In this document: positions 27,578 through 36,132 of the stretch, in pieces
How the letters are laid out: every line of letters starts with the position of its first letter
How positions within the stretch are numbered: the first letter of the stretch is position 1
Assembly (NCBI RefSeq): GCF_019343105.1
Contig: NZ_CP073764.1
Span: 1,240,001-1,304,000, forward strand
DNA length: 64,000 nt
Direction of reading: 5' to 3'
DNA from: Methylovirgula sp. HY1
GTDB lineage: Bacteria; Pseudomonadota; Alphaproteobacteria; Rhizobiales; Beijerinckiaceae
Translations under genes and position numbers: made by a program
Notes under the pieces: model-generated
The model's database searches: none
What the model was told of the DNA's origin: nothing
The model's input: only the letters and a program-made list of their open reading frames with translations

Positions 27578-27961
27578 TCAGCGCAAATAGGAGCCTGGTA
27601 AAGCCGGTGCATCGTCGTCGCGCAACCGCAAATGCTGCGCCCGTGGACCTGCCGGCTCATCGCCGACGAAGCCGTCCGATCGCATCGCCGCCGGCGCGGT
27701 CCGCCCCCATTCGCGATTGATCGTACGACCCAAATTCTGCGGACCGAATTCGACCCGCACATGACCGCCAATTTTGACGCAGGCGTCGGTCCCTTCGACG
27801 GAGGTGAATTCCGGCCCATAAGCCGCGCAGCGATCGAGGGCGAGCCAGGGCTGCGAGCCGAACGGCATTCTCTCCTGCGCTATGGCGCTCGAGACGAGCG
27901 TCAATGTCAGGGGACCCGCTACACCGGCAATAAGGCCAAAGACGCGCGCTCTGGAAATCAT
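27578..27961 (-). CDS. Short secreted protein with a porin N-terminal signature
   Basis: 127 residues. A signal peptide (MISRARVFGLIAGVAGPL, cleavage near SSAIAQ) is followed by CAAYGPEFTSVEGTDACVKIGGHVRVEFG, which matches the start of alphaproteobacterial 16-strand porins. But the protein ends some 60 residues later (LRLRDDDAPALPGSYLR) instead of running to 400 or more. The stop falls cleanly and GGGAGG lies at good spacing before the ATG, so it may be a genuine short protein family and not a broken porin. It converges with gshA. Confidence 0.7.
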   Translation of the reverse strand: MISRARVFGLIAGVAGPLTLTLVSSAIAQERMPFGSQPWLALDRCAAYGPEFTSVEGTDACVKIGGHVRVEFGPQNLGRTINREWGRTAPAAMRSDGFVGDEPAGPRAQHLRLRDDDAPALPGSYLR

Positions 27962-28397
27962 GACCCTCCCACGATGGTCATTCACTCGGGTCACGCTTGA
28001 ATCACGCGCTTGAATCACGCGCTTGGCGACCACTCGTTGAGACCATATTGCTAGACCAGTTCTCATGCGCGAAGGAAACTGCGATGCCGCCTTGAAGCGG
28101 CCGGGCCAGCCATTATCATCGCTTTGCCGCTCGGCCGGTCCGAACCGGTATCGAAGATTAGCGTACCGCTGCATCGGAAAGCCGCACCGCTGTCCCTGCC
28201 CGCACCAACATTCGACGCATGCCTCCCACGCGACTTTGTTGACCGATCGGCCGATCATCCACCGCGCACGAATCACCCATATTCTATCGTGCACTTGGCT
28301 TTGCTATGCGCCGTTTGAGGCGATATCGTGAAAGGATTACGGCGATAAATCCGCGGTTGGCGCGAACGGCCCCCGCCTCGCGGGGGATCACCGCAAT
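27962..28397. other. Intergenic region upstream of the short porin-signature gene
   Basis: Holds the promoter region of the 27961 gene (minus) and the 3' side of rsmE (minus). A short tandem repeat, GCTTGAATCACGC repeated about two and a half times, lies at 27994-28023. I see no gene, terminator or promoter that stands out. Confidence 0.4.
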
Positions 28398-29156
28398 TCA
28401 CACGCGCCAATCGCCGAGCACCGCCTGAACCAATGCGAGGGCCGCCACAGCCGCCGTATCGGCACGCAGGATTCTCGGCCCCAGCGACAATCGCAGGATG
28501 GACGGTTGCCGCATGAGCATTTCTCTCTCGCTTTGATCGAAGCCCCCTTCCGGTCCGATCAATACGGCAAGCGGTCTATGTGCGGCGGAAGCGGCCTGCG
28601 CCGCCTGCAACGCGCCGATACAATCAACCGCGTCGGCGTCTTCGTCGCAGAAAATGAGCAGGCGCTCGGGCTGCCAAGCCGCGAGAAGCGCCTCGAGCCG
28701 CGTCGGCGAAGCAACCTGTGGCAGGGCAAGAATACCGCATTGTTCCGCGGCCTCGATCGCATTGGCGCGCATGCGCGCTTCATTGATGCGGTCCGCATGG
28801 GTGTGACGGGTCAAAACAGGCTGGAGAAGGCTGGCGCCCATCTCCACCGCTTTCTGGACCATATAATCCTGTCGCGCATGTTTGAGCGGCGCAAAAAAAT
28901 AATGGAGATCGCCTCGCACCTCCTGCGGCCGCACCATTTTCTTGGCGAGGAGCGCGGCAGATTTACGGCCCTGAAGCGTCAGCGCGACCCGCCACTCGCC
29001 GTCCCGCCCATTGAAAGCAAGAAGCTCGGCGCCTTCGCCCAGGCGCAGGACATTGCAGAGATAATGCGCTTGCGGCCGATCGAGTTCGACGCGCGCATCG
29101 GGCGCGAGCGGCGCATCGACGTAAAGGCGGCGCGTCGTAAAATCATAGCGGGCCAT
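28398..29156 (-). CDS. rsmE: 16S rRNA (uracil(1498)-N(3))-methyltransferase RsmE
   Basis: 252 residues. A SPOUT methyltransferase with the knot motifs LIGPEGGF (about 200-207) and LSLGPRILRADTAA (about 225-238), and an N-terminal PUA-like domain (DRPQAHYLCNVLRLGEG). It uses S-adenosylmethionine to methylate U1498 of 16S rRNA. A middle block YFFAPLKHARQDYMVQKAVEMG is typical. It is divergent from the gene pair with ubiA. Confidence 0.95.
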   Translation of the reverse strand: MARYDFTTRRLYVDAPLAPDARVELDRPQAHYLCNVLRLGEGAELLAFNGRDGEWRVALTLQGRKSAALLAKKMVRPQEVRGDLHYFFAPLKHARQDYMVQKAVEMGASLLQPVLTRHTHADRINEARMRANAIEAAEQCGILALPQVASPTRLEALLAAWQPERLLIFCDEDADAVDCIGALQAAQAASAAHRPLAVLIGPEGGFDQSEREMLMRQPSILRLSLGPRILRADTAAVAALALVQAVLGDWRV

Positions 29157-29344
29157 CGCGGTTTTCTCTAAGACATGGACGAATGGATCGGATGCGGCAG
29201 GTCAACGCTGAAACCGCGCATGCGCCTTGCGCTCCCGCTATGCCACGCTGCCGCTTGCTCCGCATCGGACGATTTTGCTATAAAACCAAAAAGCCACATT
29301 CACATCTTTTTATCGGTTTTTGATTTTCCTCATAGGGTTATGCC

Positions 29345-29839
29345 ATGCGATCAACAAGGCCGATGGACCACCGCGCCAATCTCCGCGTGAAGCGTCTTGC
29401 CGACCGCCGCAATGTTTCGGTCGGTGAAGTATTGGGCGGACTGTTGGCGGCTTCGATTTGGATATTTGGGCTTGCCGCCGTCTCCCCCGCAAAGGCCAGC
29501 GAGTGCAATCAGGACATCGGCGACCTGACGCAACAGCGCCAAGCGGTCATCGAGCAACTGAACAAAGTCGCCAAGGCCTCGCCTAAGGGGCAGCTCGATC
29601 CGGTCGCCGCCTGCCCGAAACTGCGCGCCTTGGCTGCGATCGAACAGAAGCTCTCGGCTTACCTCACCAAGAACAAGGATTGGTGCATGGTGCCGGATAG
29701 TGCCATCACCAATATTGATGCGAGCGCCAAACACAGCCGGACCATTGCCGGCCAAGCCTGCAAAGTGGCAGAGCAAATCAAGAAGGGCCAAGAAGCCGGC
29801 GCCGCTGCAGGACCAAAATTGCCGACCGGGCCGCTGTGA
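29345..29839 (+). CDS. Hypothetical secreted protein
   Basis: 164 residues. A basic N-terminal region (RRNVSVGEV), a hydrophobic segment LGGLLAASIWIFGLAAVSPA and a likely cleavage site AKA precede a helical domain with four cysteines (ECNQDIGDLTQQRQAVI, ACPKLRALAAIEQKLSAYL, WCMV, ACKVAEQIKKG). It resembles uncharacterised periplasmic proteins of Rhizobiales. It overlaps the ubiA start by four bases (GTGA), so the two are translationally coupled. Confidence 0.8.
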   Translation: MRSTRPMDHRANLRVKRLADRRNVSVGEVLGGLLAASIWIFGLAAVSPAKASECNQDIGDLTQQRQAVIEQLNKVAKASPKGQLDPVAACPKLRALAAIEQKLSAYLTKNKDWCMVPDSAITNIDASAKHSRTIAGQACKVAEQIKKGQEAGAAAGPKLPTGPL

Positions 29840-30792
29840 TCTTGGAGCCGCCGGGGCATCAAAGACCCGCCGTCCTGCCGGATTCGACGCCCGACCAATG
29901 GCTGCTGCGGGCGACGCCGGCAGCCTGGTGGCCTTTCATCGAACTTGCCCGGCTCGACCGCCCGATCGGCTGGTGGCTCCTGCTGCTACCCTGCTGGTGG
30001 TCCTCCGCACTCGCCAGCAGCGTCCAACATACGCCGCCCAATCTTTGGCATCTGGCTTTGTTTTTCGTCGGCGCCGTCGCGATGCGCGGTGCCGGCACGA
30101 CCTATAATGATCTCGCCGATCGCAACATCGACGCAAAAGTCGCTCGGACGCGCGGCAGACCGCTGCCGTCGGGACGGGTCAGCCCGCGCAGCGCCAAGAT
30201 TTTTCTCGTCGCCCAGGCTCTGGTCGGCCTCGGCGTGCTCTTGTGCTTCAATCGTTTTTCGATCGCGCTCGGCCTTTCCTCGCTGATTATTGTCGGGATC
30301 TATCCCTTCATGAAGCGGCTCACGTCCTGGCCGCAGGCCGTTCTCGGCCTTGCTTTCGCCTTCGGCGCTCTCATGGGCTGGGCGGCGGCTTTCGGTGCCT
30401 TGGCGCCGCCTCCGCTCCTCCTCTATGTCGGTGCGATCGCCTGGACGATCGGCTTCGACACGATTTATGCCTTGCAGGATTTGAGCGACGACATGATCGC
30501 AGGGGTCAAATCGACCGCCCTGTTTTTCGGCCGGCATGTCCGGCTCGCGGTCGGGATCTGCTATGGGATCTGCGTCATTTTCGTCGCTTTGGCGCTCTTT
30601 GCGGCAGGCGTCTTGAAGCCGCTCGCAAGCCTCGGTCTCCTCGCCATGGCAGCGCATTTCACATGGCAGATCGGCAGGCTCGATCCGGAAGATCCGGCCT
30701 TGGCGCTGAAACTCTTCCGGTCGAATCGCGATGCCGGCCTGCTGCTTTTCGCCGGGCTCGCCGGTACGGCACTCTCCAGCGCCTTCATGTGA
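29836..30792 (+). CDS. ubiA: 4-hydroxybenzoate octaprenyltransferase
   Basis: 318 residues, GTG start. The membrane prenyltransferase attaches the polyprenyl tail to 4-hydroxybenzoate in ubiquinone synthesis. Seven or more hydrophobic segments. The first Asp-rich motif is NDLADRNIDAKVARTRGRPL (near 91-110) and the second is YALQDLSDDMIAG. The 30-residue polar N-terminal extension before PFIELARLDRPIGWWLL is typical of the group. It overlaps the upstream secreted-protein gene. Confidence 0.95.
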   Translation: MILEPPGHQRPAVLPDSTPDQWLLRATPAAWWPFIELARLDRPIGWWLLLLPCWWSSALASSVQHTPPNLWHLALFFVGAVAMRGAGTTYNDLADRNIDAKVARTRGRPLPSGRVSPRSAKIFLVAQALVGLGVLLCFNRFSIALGLSSLIIVGIYPFMKRLTSWPQAVLGLAFAFGALMGWAAAFGALAPPPLLLYVGAIAWTIGFDTIYALQDLSDDMIAGVKSTALFFGRHVRLAVGICYGICVIFVALALFAAGVLKPLASLGLLAMAAHFTWQIGRLDPEDPALALKLFRSNRDAGLLLFAGLAGTALSSAFM

Positions 30793-30810
30793 CGCGGTTT
30801 TTTGGGCGCG

Positions 30811-30960
30811 TTACTCGCCGCGGGTCACGATGAAATCAGCGGGATCGAGCTTCACCGGCCGCGCCGCCGGGCTGGTCCCGCTGACGTCCTCCGCCGTGCC
30901 ATAGGCGAATGGCGCCGCCCGAACGTCCTGATGCGAACCGACGAGGATCAGCAGCCCGGC
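30811..30960 (-). pseudogene. Possible 3' remnant of a coding sequence cut by a mosaic repeat
   Basis: The minus-strand frame ending here reads LLILVGSHQDVRAAPFAYG, then TAEDVSGTSPAARPVKLDPADFIVTRGE, which has the look of a protein C-terminus. Upstream the frame runs into mosaic repeat copy 6 and then into non-coding sequence. Either a gene was truncated at the repeat, or the frame is accidental. I do not recognise the family. Confidence 0.3.
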
Positions 30961-31073
30961 TAGAGCATGTTCCGGAAAAGTTGATGGACTTTTCTGGACC
31001 ATGCTCCAGCTTATTGATTTGGAGCATTTTTCCTCTCGATCGGGGGAGTCCACCCGATCGGAAAACGCTCTAG
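30960..31073. repeat. Mosaic palindromic repeat, copy 6
   Basis: C hairpin (AGAGCATGTTCCGGAAAAG...ACTTTTCTGGACCATGCTC), linker AGCTTATTGATTTGGAGC, then an A hairpin with an extra insert (ATTTTTCCTCTCGATCGGGG...CCCGATCGGAAAACGCTCTAG). It lies between ubiA and cysS, next to the possible gene remnant. Confidence 0.92.
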
Positions 31074-31282
31074 GTCGGTTCCTGACCCGTTGGCCGTCCT
31101 TGGCCGTCCGAGATGACTTGACCCCTGCCTCGTTCTCACCCATGTTATCGAAATGACGTGCTTGATCCGCCTCTGCCGGACAATTTGCATTATTGGCTAG
31201 CGCAACGCTGGCCGGAGCCGTCTCGTCCTCAATTTAGAGTGCAGATCCGTTCCCGGGCCAGCGCCAGGCTGAAAGGGACGCC

Positions 31283-32647
31283 ATGGCTTTGCAGCTCTAC
31301 AATACTTTGACGCGCCGGAAGGACGAGCTGATCCCGCTCGATCCTGCCAGGCTGCGCCTCTATGTCTGCGGACCGACGGTCTATGACTATGCCCACATCG
31401 GCAATGCGCGGCCGCTCATCGTCTTCGACGTGCTGTTTCGTATGCTGCGCCATCTCTATGGCGCCGATCATGTCACCTATGTCCGCAACATCACCGATGT
31501 CGACGACAAGATCAATGCCCGCGCCGCGGCGCGCGGCATCTCGATCCGCGAGCTGACCGAAGAAACCAACACGATCTTTCAAGAGGACGCGCAAGCGCTC
31601 GGCTGCCTGCCGCCGACGATCCAGCCGCGCGCGACCGAACATATCGCGGCGATGATCACCATCATCGAGAAGCTGCTGGAAAATGGCCACGCCTATGTCG
31701 GCGATGGCCATGTGCTTTTCTCGGTTCCATCCATGCCGGACTATGGCCGGCTGTCGCGCCGACCGCTCGACGAGATGATCGCCGGCGCCCGCGTCGATGT
31801 CGCCCCTTATAAAAAAGGCGATCTCGACTTCGTCCTCTGGAAGCCTTCGACCGCGGACGAGCCCGGCTGGGAAAGTCCCTGGGGACGCGGCCGGCCGGGC
31901 TGGCATATCGAATGTTCGGCGATGAGCTGGACCTATCTCGGCGAGACTTTCGACATCCACGGCGGCGGCATCGATCTCGTCTTTCCGCATCACGAGAATG
32001 AAATCGCCCAGAGCTGCTGCGCCTTCGGTCATGACGTGATGGCCAATATTTGGATGCACAACGGCTTTCTTCAGGTCGAGGGCGAGAAAATGTCGAAGAG
32101 CCTCGGCAATTTCATCACCATTCGCCAAGCGCTGGCCGATTGGCCGGGCGAAGTTTTGCGCTTCAACATGCTGAAGACACATTATCGCCAGCCGATCGAC
32201 TGGACCGTCGCCGGGCTGCGCGAGAGCCAGCGCGAGCTCGATCGCTGGTATCCGATCGCCAAGCAATATGCCGAGTCGGAAGCCATATTGGCACCGGAGT
32301 TCGTTGCGGCGCTGGAAGATGATCTCAACACGCCGGACGCGATCACCATCATGCGACGGCTCTATAAGGAAACGACGGAGGAGATCGCTTTCGCCGGCGC
32401 GCGTTTCGCCTCCTGCGGACATCTCCTCGGCCTGTTCGAAAAGACACAGGCGGAATGGACCCATTGGAAGCCGGCCGATTTCAGGATCGACGAAATTCTC
32501 GTCGCCCATAAGATCAAGGAACGCCTCGACGCCCGCAAAGCCAAGGATTGGGCCGCATCCGACCGCATCCGCGACGAACTCGTGGAGATGGGCATCGCGC
32601 TCAAGGACAATAAGGACGGGACCACGACCTGGGAGGTGAAGCGATGA
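31283..32647 (+). CDS. cysS: Cysteinyl-tRNA synthetase
   Basis: 454 residues, class I synthetase charging tRNA-Cys. Cys29 and the HIGN signature (38-41) lie in the catalytic core, KMSKS is at 269-273, and the zinc ligands Cys29, Cys211, His236 and Glu240 are all present. The C-terminal anticodon-binding part ends TTWEVKR. The last bases also carry the GGAGGTG ribosome binding site and ATG of the original downstream GNAT gene; this junction is the point where the DUF559 cassette entered. Confidence 0.97.
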   Translation: MALQLYNTLTRRKDELIPLDPARLRLYVCGPTVYDYAHIGNARPLIVFDVLFRMLRHLYGADHVTYVRNITDVDDKINARAAARGISIRELTEETNTIFQEDAQALGCLPPTIQPRATEHIAAMITIIEKLLENGHAYVGDGHVLFSVPSMPDYGRLSRRPLDEMIAGARVDVAPYKKGDLDFVLWKPSTADEPGWESPWGRGRPGWHIECSAMSWTYLGETFDIHGGGIDLVFPHHENEIAQSCCAFGHDVMANIWMHNGFLQVEGEKMSKSLGNFITIRQALADWPGEVLRFNMLKTHYRQPIDWTVAGLRESQRELDRWYPIAKQYAESEAILAPEFVAALEDDLNTPDAITIMRRLYKETTEEIAFAGARFASCGHLLGLFEKTQAEWTHWKPADFRIDEILVAHKIKERLDARKAKDWAASDRIRDELVEMGIALKDNKDGTTTWEVKR

Positions 32648-32654
32648 GCGCCAC
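32632..32654 (+). repeat. Left 23-bp direct repeat flanking the DUF559 cassette
   Basis: The 23 bases from GGAGGTGAAGCG to GCGCCAC cover the cysS stop codon and an ATG. They are repeated exactly at 33315-33337. Here the ATG opens only a frame antisense to DUF559; in the second copy it is the start of the GNAT gene. Confidence 0.95.
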
Positions 32655-33314
32655 AAGAACGCGCGCCCATACCCTCTCCCATTGGGAGAGGGTGGCTGCG
32701 CAGCAGCCGGGTGAGGGGTTACAATCTCCAACCGGATTTATCGACCGGCTTATGTGCGCTCGCGCTTCCATTCCAAAGACCGAAACCTTCTCGCCGCCTC
32801 CGGCGGCCCCCTCTTCCAATGGTAGAGGGTTTGCGCCACTATTCGAAACGAGGATGCGGCGGTCGCGGCGCGTGCGCACGCGCAATATCAGCAGCACGCC
32901 GAATTTCTTCGATCACCCAATCGAGTCTCTCCTTGACCTCGTCATTGGTGAAACGAAGCTCAATGAAGCCGTGACTTTCAATAATCTTGCACCGGGAAGC
33001 ATCGCGCCCGATTTGATCACGATGCTGCTTGCCGTCGAGTTCGATCGTCAATCCAAGGTCATGGCAACAGAAATCCGCGACGAAATCACCAATTGGACAT
33101 TGCCGACGAAACTTCAATCCATCGAGCCGGCGGTCACGAAGCTGTCGCCACAGCATGTCCTCAGTAGACGTGCTGTCGGCCCGCAAACGTCTTGCTATCC
33201 GTATCAATCGGTTCGCCATGCGAGGCAGTTTGATCGCAGGAATTTGCGATCGCAACCCCTCACCCGCCGCCTTCGGCGGCACCCTCTCCCATTGGGAGAG
33301 GGTGGGCACCACGC
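32655..33314. mobile_element. DUF559 cassette with 50-nt inverted ends (660 bp)
   Basis: Between the direct repeats lies a unit with inverted ends: 32671-32720 (ACCCTCTCCCATTGGGAGAG, GGTGG, a small hairpin CTGCGCAGCAG, CCGGGTGAGGGGTT) and its inverse at 33254-33303, whose inner hairpin differs (CGCCTTCGGCGG) but keeps its pairing. A third partial copy of the outer hairpin lies at 32808-32829. The DUF559 gene is its only gene. The layout is that of a transposable unit with its own enzyme and target duplication. Confidence 0.75.
32839..33219 (-). CDS. DUF559 (Vsr-like endonuclease fold) protein
   Basis: 126 residues. MANRLIRIARRLRADSTSTE is followed by LWRQLRDRRLDGLKFRRQ, PIGDFVADFCCHDLGLTIELDGKQH and KIIESHGFIELRFTNDEV. 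The core Asp (FVADF) and the E-L-D-G-K block fit the PD-(D/E)XK/Vsr-type nuclease fold proposed for DUF559. A frame extends 81 codons upstream but crosses the inverted end, so I use the ATG at 33219. Activity is unproven for the family. Confidence 0.82.
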   Translation of the reverse strand: MANRLIRIARRLRADSTSTEDMLWRQLRDRRLDGLKFRRQCPIGDFVADFCCHDLGLTIELDGKQHRDQIGRDASRCKIIESHGFIELRFTNDEVKERLDWVIEEIRRAADIARAHAPRPPHPRFE

Positions 33315-33337
33315 GGAGGTGAAGCGATGAGCGCCAC
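33315..33337 (+). repeat. Right 23-bp direct repeat flanking the DUF559 cassette
   Basis: Exact copy of 32632-32654. It supplies GGAGGTG six bases before the ATG at 33327 and so restores a ribosome binding site for the GNAT gene after the insertion. Confidence 0.95.
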
Positions 33338-33857
33338 CGCCTTCCCTGCGCCCGCGTTGCGACCCTTTCTTCCGCAAGACGAGCCACTTCTCGCGCAAAT
33401 CTTTCGCGACAGCATCGCGGAATTGACGGGCGAAGATTACGATGAGGCCCAGCAGTCGGCATGGATCGCGAGCGCGGACGACGAAAGCGATTTCACTGAA
33501 CGCCTCGCGGGACAACTTACCCTAATCGCAACCATAGCCGGCTCGCCGGTCGGTTTCGTCAGCGTCAAAAGCCAAGATCAAATCGATATGCCTCAAATCG
33601 ACATGCTTTATGTCCATCCGAGCGTCGCGCGCAGCGGCATCGCCACGCTTCTTTGCGATGCGGTCGAGAGATTGGCACGCGGTCGCGGCGCGACACATTT
33701 GCGGGTCGATGCGAGCGATACGGCACGGCGTTTCTTCGAGAAGCGGGGATTTTTCGCGCTGCATCGGCAAACCGCCATTTGCGGCGACGAATGGCTCGGC
33801 AACACGCATATGGAAAAACGCTTCGATCCTGAAGATACGCGAGGCTTGCCGCAATGA
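33327..33857 (+). CDS. GNAT family N-acetyltransferase
   Basis: 176 residues. The acetyl-CoA-binding motif A is IDMLYVHPSVARSGIATLLCDAVE (about 88-111, with the R-x-x-G-x-A variant SGIA), followed by HLRVDASDTARRFFEKRGF. It resembles the YafP/putative acetyltransferase type; the substrate is unknown. The ATG is preceded by GGAGGTG within the direct repeat. The stop overlaps the cimA start (ATGA). Without the cassette it would overlap cysS in the same way. Confidence 0.9.
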   Translation: MSATAFPAPALRPFLPQDEPLLAQIFRDSIAELTGEDYDEAQQSAWIASADDESDFTERLAGQLTLIATIAGSPVGFVSVKSQDQIDMPQIDMLYVHPSVARSGIATLLCDAVERLARGRGATHLRVDASDTARRFFEKRGFFALHRQTAICGDEWLGNTHMEKRFDPEDTRGLPQ

Positions 33858-35452
33858 GCCGCGCGCGGGTCTTTCTCTACGATACGACGCTGCGCGATGG
33901 CGCGCAGACCACGGGTGTCGATTTCTCGATCGACGATAAAAGGCGGATCACCGCTCTGCTCGACGGTCTCGGGATCGATTATATCGAGGGCGGCTACCCC
34001 GGCGCCAATCCGCTCGACACGGAATTCTTCGCCAAGAAGCCGAAGCTGCAGCACGCGCGCTTCACCGCTTTCGGCATGACGAAACGCGCCGGCCGCTCCG
34101 TCGGCAATGATCCCGGCATCGCCGCACTTCTCGACGCCGATGCCGACGCGATCACTTTCGTCGCCAAGAGCTGGGACTATCATGTCCATGTCGCGCTCGG
34201 CTGCACGCTCGCCGAAAATCTCGACGGCATCAGCCAGTCGATCGAAGCCGCCGGCGCCAGGGGCCGCGAGACGATGCTCGATTGCGAGCATTTCTTCGAT
34301 GGCTATAAGGCAAATCCCGCCTATGCGCTCGATTGCGCCAAGGCGGCCTATGATGCCGGCGCGCGCTGGATCGTGCTCTGCGACACCAATGGCGGCACAC
34401 TCCCGCATGAAGTCGAGCGCATCATCGGCGAAGTGACACGCCATATTCCCGGCGATCGGCTCGGCATTCACGCCCACAATGATACTGAAAATGCCGTCGC
34501 CAATTCGCTTGCGGCGATCCGCGCCGGCGTCCGGCATGTGCAAGGCACGCTGAACGGACTCGGCGAGCGCTGCGGCAATGCCAATCTCATCTCGCTCATT
34601 CCAACGCTTCTATTGAAGCCCGCTTATGCCGAATCTTTCGAGATTGGTGTCACTCCGGCGCAGCTCGCGATGTTCACCAAGGCGAGCCATACGCTCGACG
34701 AACTCCTGAACCGAGCGCCGAACCGGCATCAACCCTATGTCGGCGCCTCAGCCTTCGCGACCAAGGCCGGCATTCATGCCTCGGCCGTGATGAAGGAGCC
34801 GGCGACCTATGAACATGTCGCACCGGAAAGCGTCGGCAATCAGCGTCGTCTTTTGGTGTCGGACCAGGCCGGCAAGTCGAACATTCTGGCGGAACTCGAG
34901 CGGTTCGGCGTCGTCCTCAGCAAGGACGATCCACGCCTCGCGCGTCTGCTCGAAGAGGTGAAGGACAAGGAGTCGGCTGGCTATGCCTATGAAGGCGCAG
35001 ACGCCTCCTTCGAGCTATTGGCGCGGCGCAGCCTCGGCACGGTGCCGGACTATTTCGAAGTCGAGCGCTTCCGTGTCGATGTCGAGCGCCGCCACAATGC
35101 CAAGGGCGAACTCGTCACCGTTTCGGAAGCGATCGTCAAATTGCGCATCGATTCGACTGTGCTGATCTCTGCCGCCGAAGGCAATGGGCCGGTCAATGCG
35201 CTCGATCTCGCATTGCGCAAAGACCTCGGCAAATATCAGCCCTTCATCACCGATCTCGAACTCGTCGATTTTCGGGTGCGCGTCTTCCAAGGCGGCACCG
35301 ATGCGGTGACCCGCGTCCTGATCGAATTTCGCGACGGCACGGGCGAGCACTGGTCGACGGTCGGCGTTTCGCCCAACCTGATCGACGCCTCGTTCCAGGC
35401 GCTGACCGATGCGATCACCTATCGGCTCTTGAAAGCCGGCGCGCCGAAATAA
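33854..35452 (+). CDS. cimA: Citramalate synthase (LeuA-like, CimA type)
   Basis: 532 residues. It condenses pyruvate with acetyl-CoA, giving citramalate for isoleucine synthesis without threonine deaminase. The HMGL-like TIM barrel opens YDTTLRDGAQTTGVDFS and carries ILCDTNGG-like and GIHAHNDTENAVANSL metal-binding segments. A C-terminal LeuA dimer domain (about 410-525; FRVRVFQGGTDAVTRVLIEF) provides allosteric control. It is fused translationally by overlap to the GNAT gene and ends just before a strong terminator. Confidence 0.93.
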   Translation: MSRARVFLYDTTLRDGAQTTGVDFSIDDKRRITALLDGLGIDYIEGGYPGANPLDTEFFAKKPKLQHARFTAFGMTKRAGRSVGNDPGIAALLDADADAITFVAKSWDYHVHVALGCTLAENLDGISQSIEAAGARGRETMLDCEHFFDGYKANPAYALDCAKAAYDAGARWIVLCDTNGGTLPHEVERIIGEVTRHIPGDRLGIHAHNDTENAVANSLAAIRAGVRHVQGTLNGLGERCGNANLISLIPTLLLKPAYAESFEIGVTPAQLAMFTKASHTLDELLNRAPNRHQPYVGASAFATKAGIHASAVMKEPATYEHVAPESVGNQRRLLVSDQAGKSNILAELERFGVVLSKDDPRLARLLEEVKDKESAGYAYEGADASFELLARRSLGTVPDYFEVERFRVDVERRHNAKGELVTVSEAIVKLRIDSTVLISAAEGNGPVNALDLALRKDLGKYQPFITDLELVDFRVRVFQGGTDAVTRVLIEFRDGTGEHWSTVGVSPNLIDASFQALTDAITYRLLKAGAPK

Positions 35453-35480
35453 GCACGCCCGCCAAGCGCCTCGAAAAAGA

Positions 35481-35519
35481 AAACGCCCGCCGACGGGAGG
35501 ACGTCGGCGGGCGTTTTTT
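35481..35519 (+). terminator. Rho-independent terminator after cimA
   Basis: A 12-bp GC-rich stem (CGCCCGCCGACG, 35484-35495, with its inverse at 35502-35513) with a six-base loop, flanked by AAA on the left and TTTTTT on the right. Strong in the plus direction; with A-rich DNA on the left it can also stop minus-strand transcription from the DUF1127 gene. Confidence 0.95.
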
Positions 35520-35564
35520 GGCCAGCGAGCTTGGGGAGGAGGCCGGCTCTCTGGCTTGGTAAAC

Positions 35565-35720
35565 TCATACGCCAGCAGTCTTGCAGACCGCGGCGACAAT
35601 TTCCGATCGGTGCAGCCCAAGATCGGCCAGCTCTCGATCCGTCATCTGGGAAAGCTCGCGGATGCAAACCCGCCTGCGATGCCAAGTCCGGAGTGTTTCA
35701 GCAAAATTCTTCAGCGTCAT
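35565..35720 (-). CDS. DUF1127 (YjiS-like) small protein
   Basis: 51 residues, Arg-rich: TLKNFAETLRTWHRRRVCIREL, then SQMTDRELADLGLHRSEI. The L-x-x-L-xx-D-x-ELxDIGLxRxxI pattern is the DUF1127 hallmark. Rhizobial DUF1127 proteins have been tied to RNA turnover and phosphate/carbon responses; no role can be assigned here. A longer frame starts at 35777, but the ATG at 35720 fits the family length. Confidence 0.85.
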   Translation of the reverse strand: MTLKNFAETLRTWHRRRVCIRELSQMTDRELADLGLHRSEIVAAVCKTAGV

Positions 35721-36132
35721 TTCGCTGCCGCCTTTCGCTTTGGATGCATCCGTCTCAGTCTCACCTGACAGATGCATCTATTTTAATTGACCTCAGGCCG
35801 ACATATCCGCGCCAAGCCATCCATCAATGTTTTCTATTATTAGTCCATGTTGCGGCGCACATGTTAGACCTAAAAGTGAAGGGCTTGTATGCGTTATTTG
35901 CATATCAAGAGCGATTCTAAAGAAACATCTGATCAATTTTGCCAATAAAGCGCCAAACTTGGTTTGACTTATCGATATCACTATTCGAATTTCCTATTAT
36001 GACGCTCTTGTAATGCATGGGTGCGTCGCAGCGCTTTCGAGTCCGGCTCGGCCTATCTCGGCGCCATCAGGATCGAAATTGGGCCTGTCGCTGCCGGAGC
36101 GAGCAAAGCCAGGCCGGGGATCCGCGGGCAGA
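35721..36132. other. A+T-rich intergenic region
   Basis: About 410 bases, visibly richer in A+T than the rest of the window between 35780 and 36000 (for example TTTTCTATTATTAGTCC). It would hold the DUF1127 promoter. No gene-like frame, repeat or hairpin stands out. Confidence 0.45.

Noticed and set aside
31229-32731. 500-codon minus-strand frame
   Set aside because: Antisense to cysS; its start lies in the left end of the DUF559 cassette, showing that it is accidental.
32644-33330. 228-codon plus-strand frame after cysS
   Set aside because: It starts at the duplicated GNAT ATG and then reads the DUF559 gene backwards to the second copy of the direct repeat. It is a by-product of the insertion.
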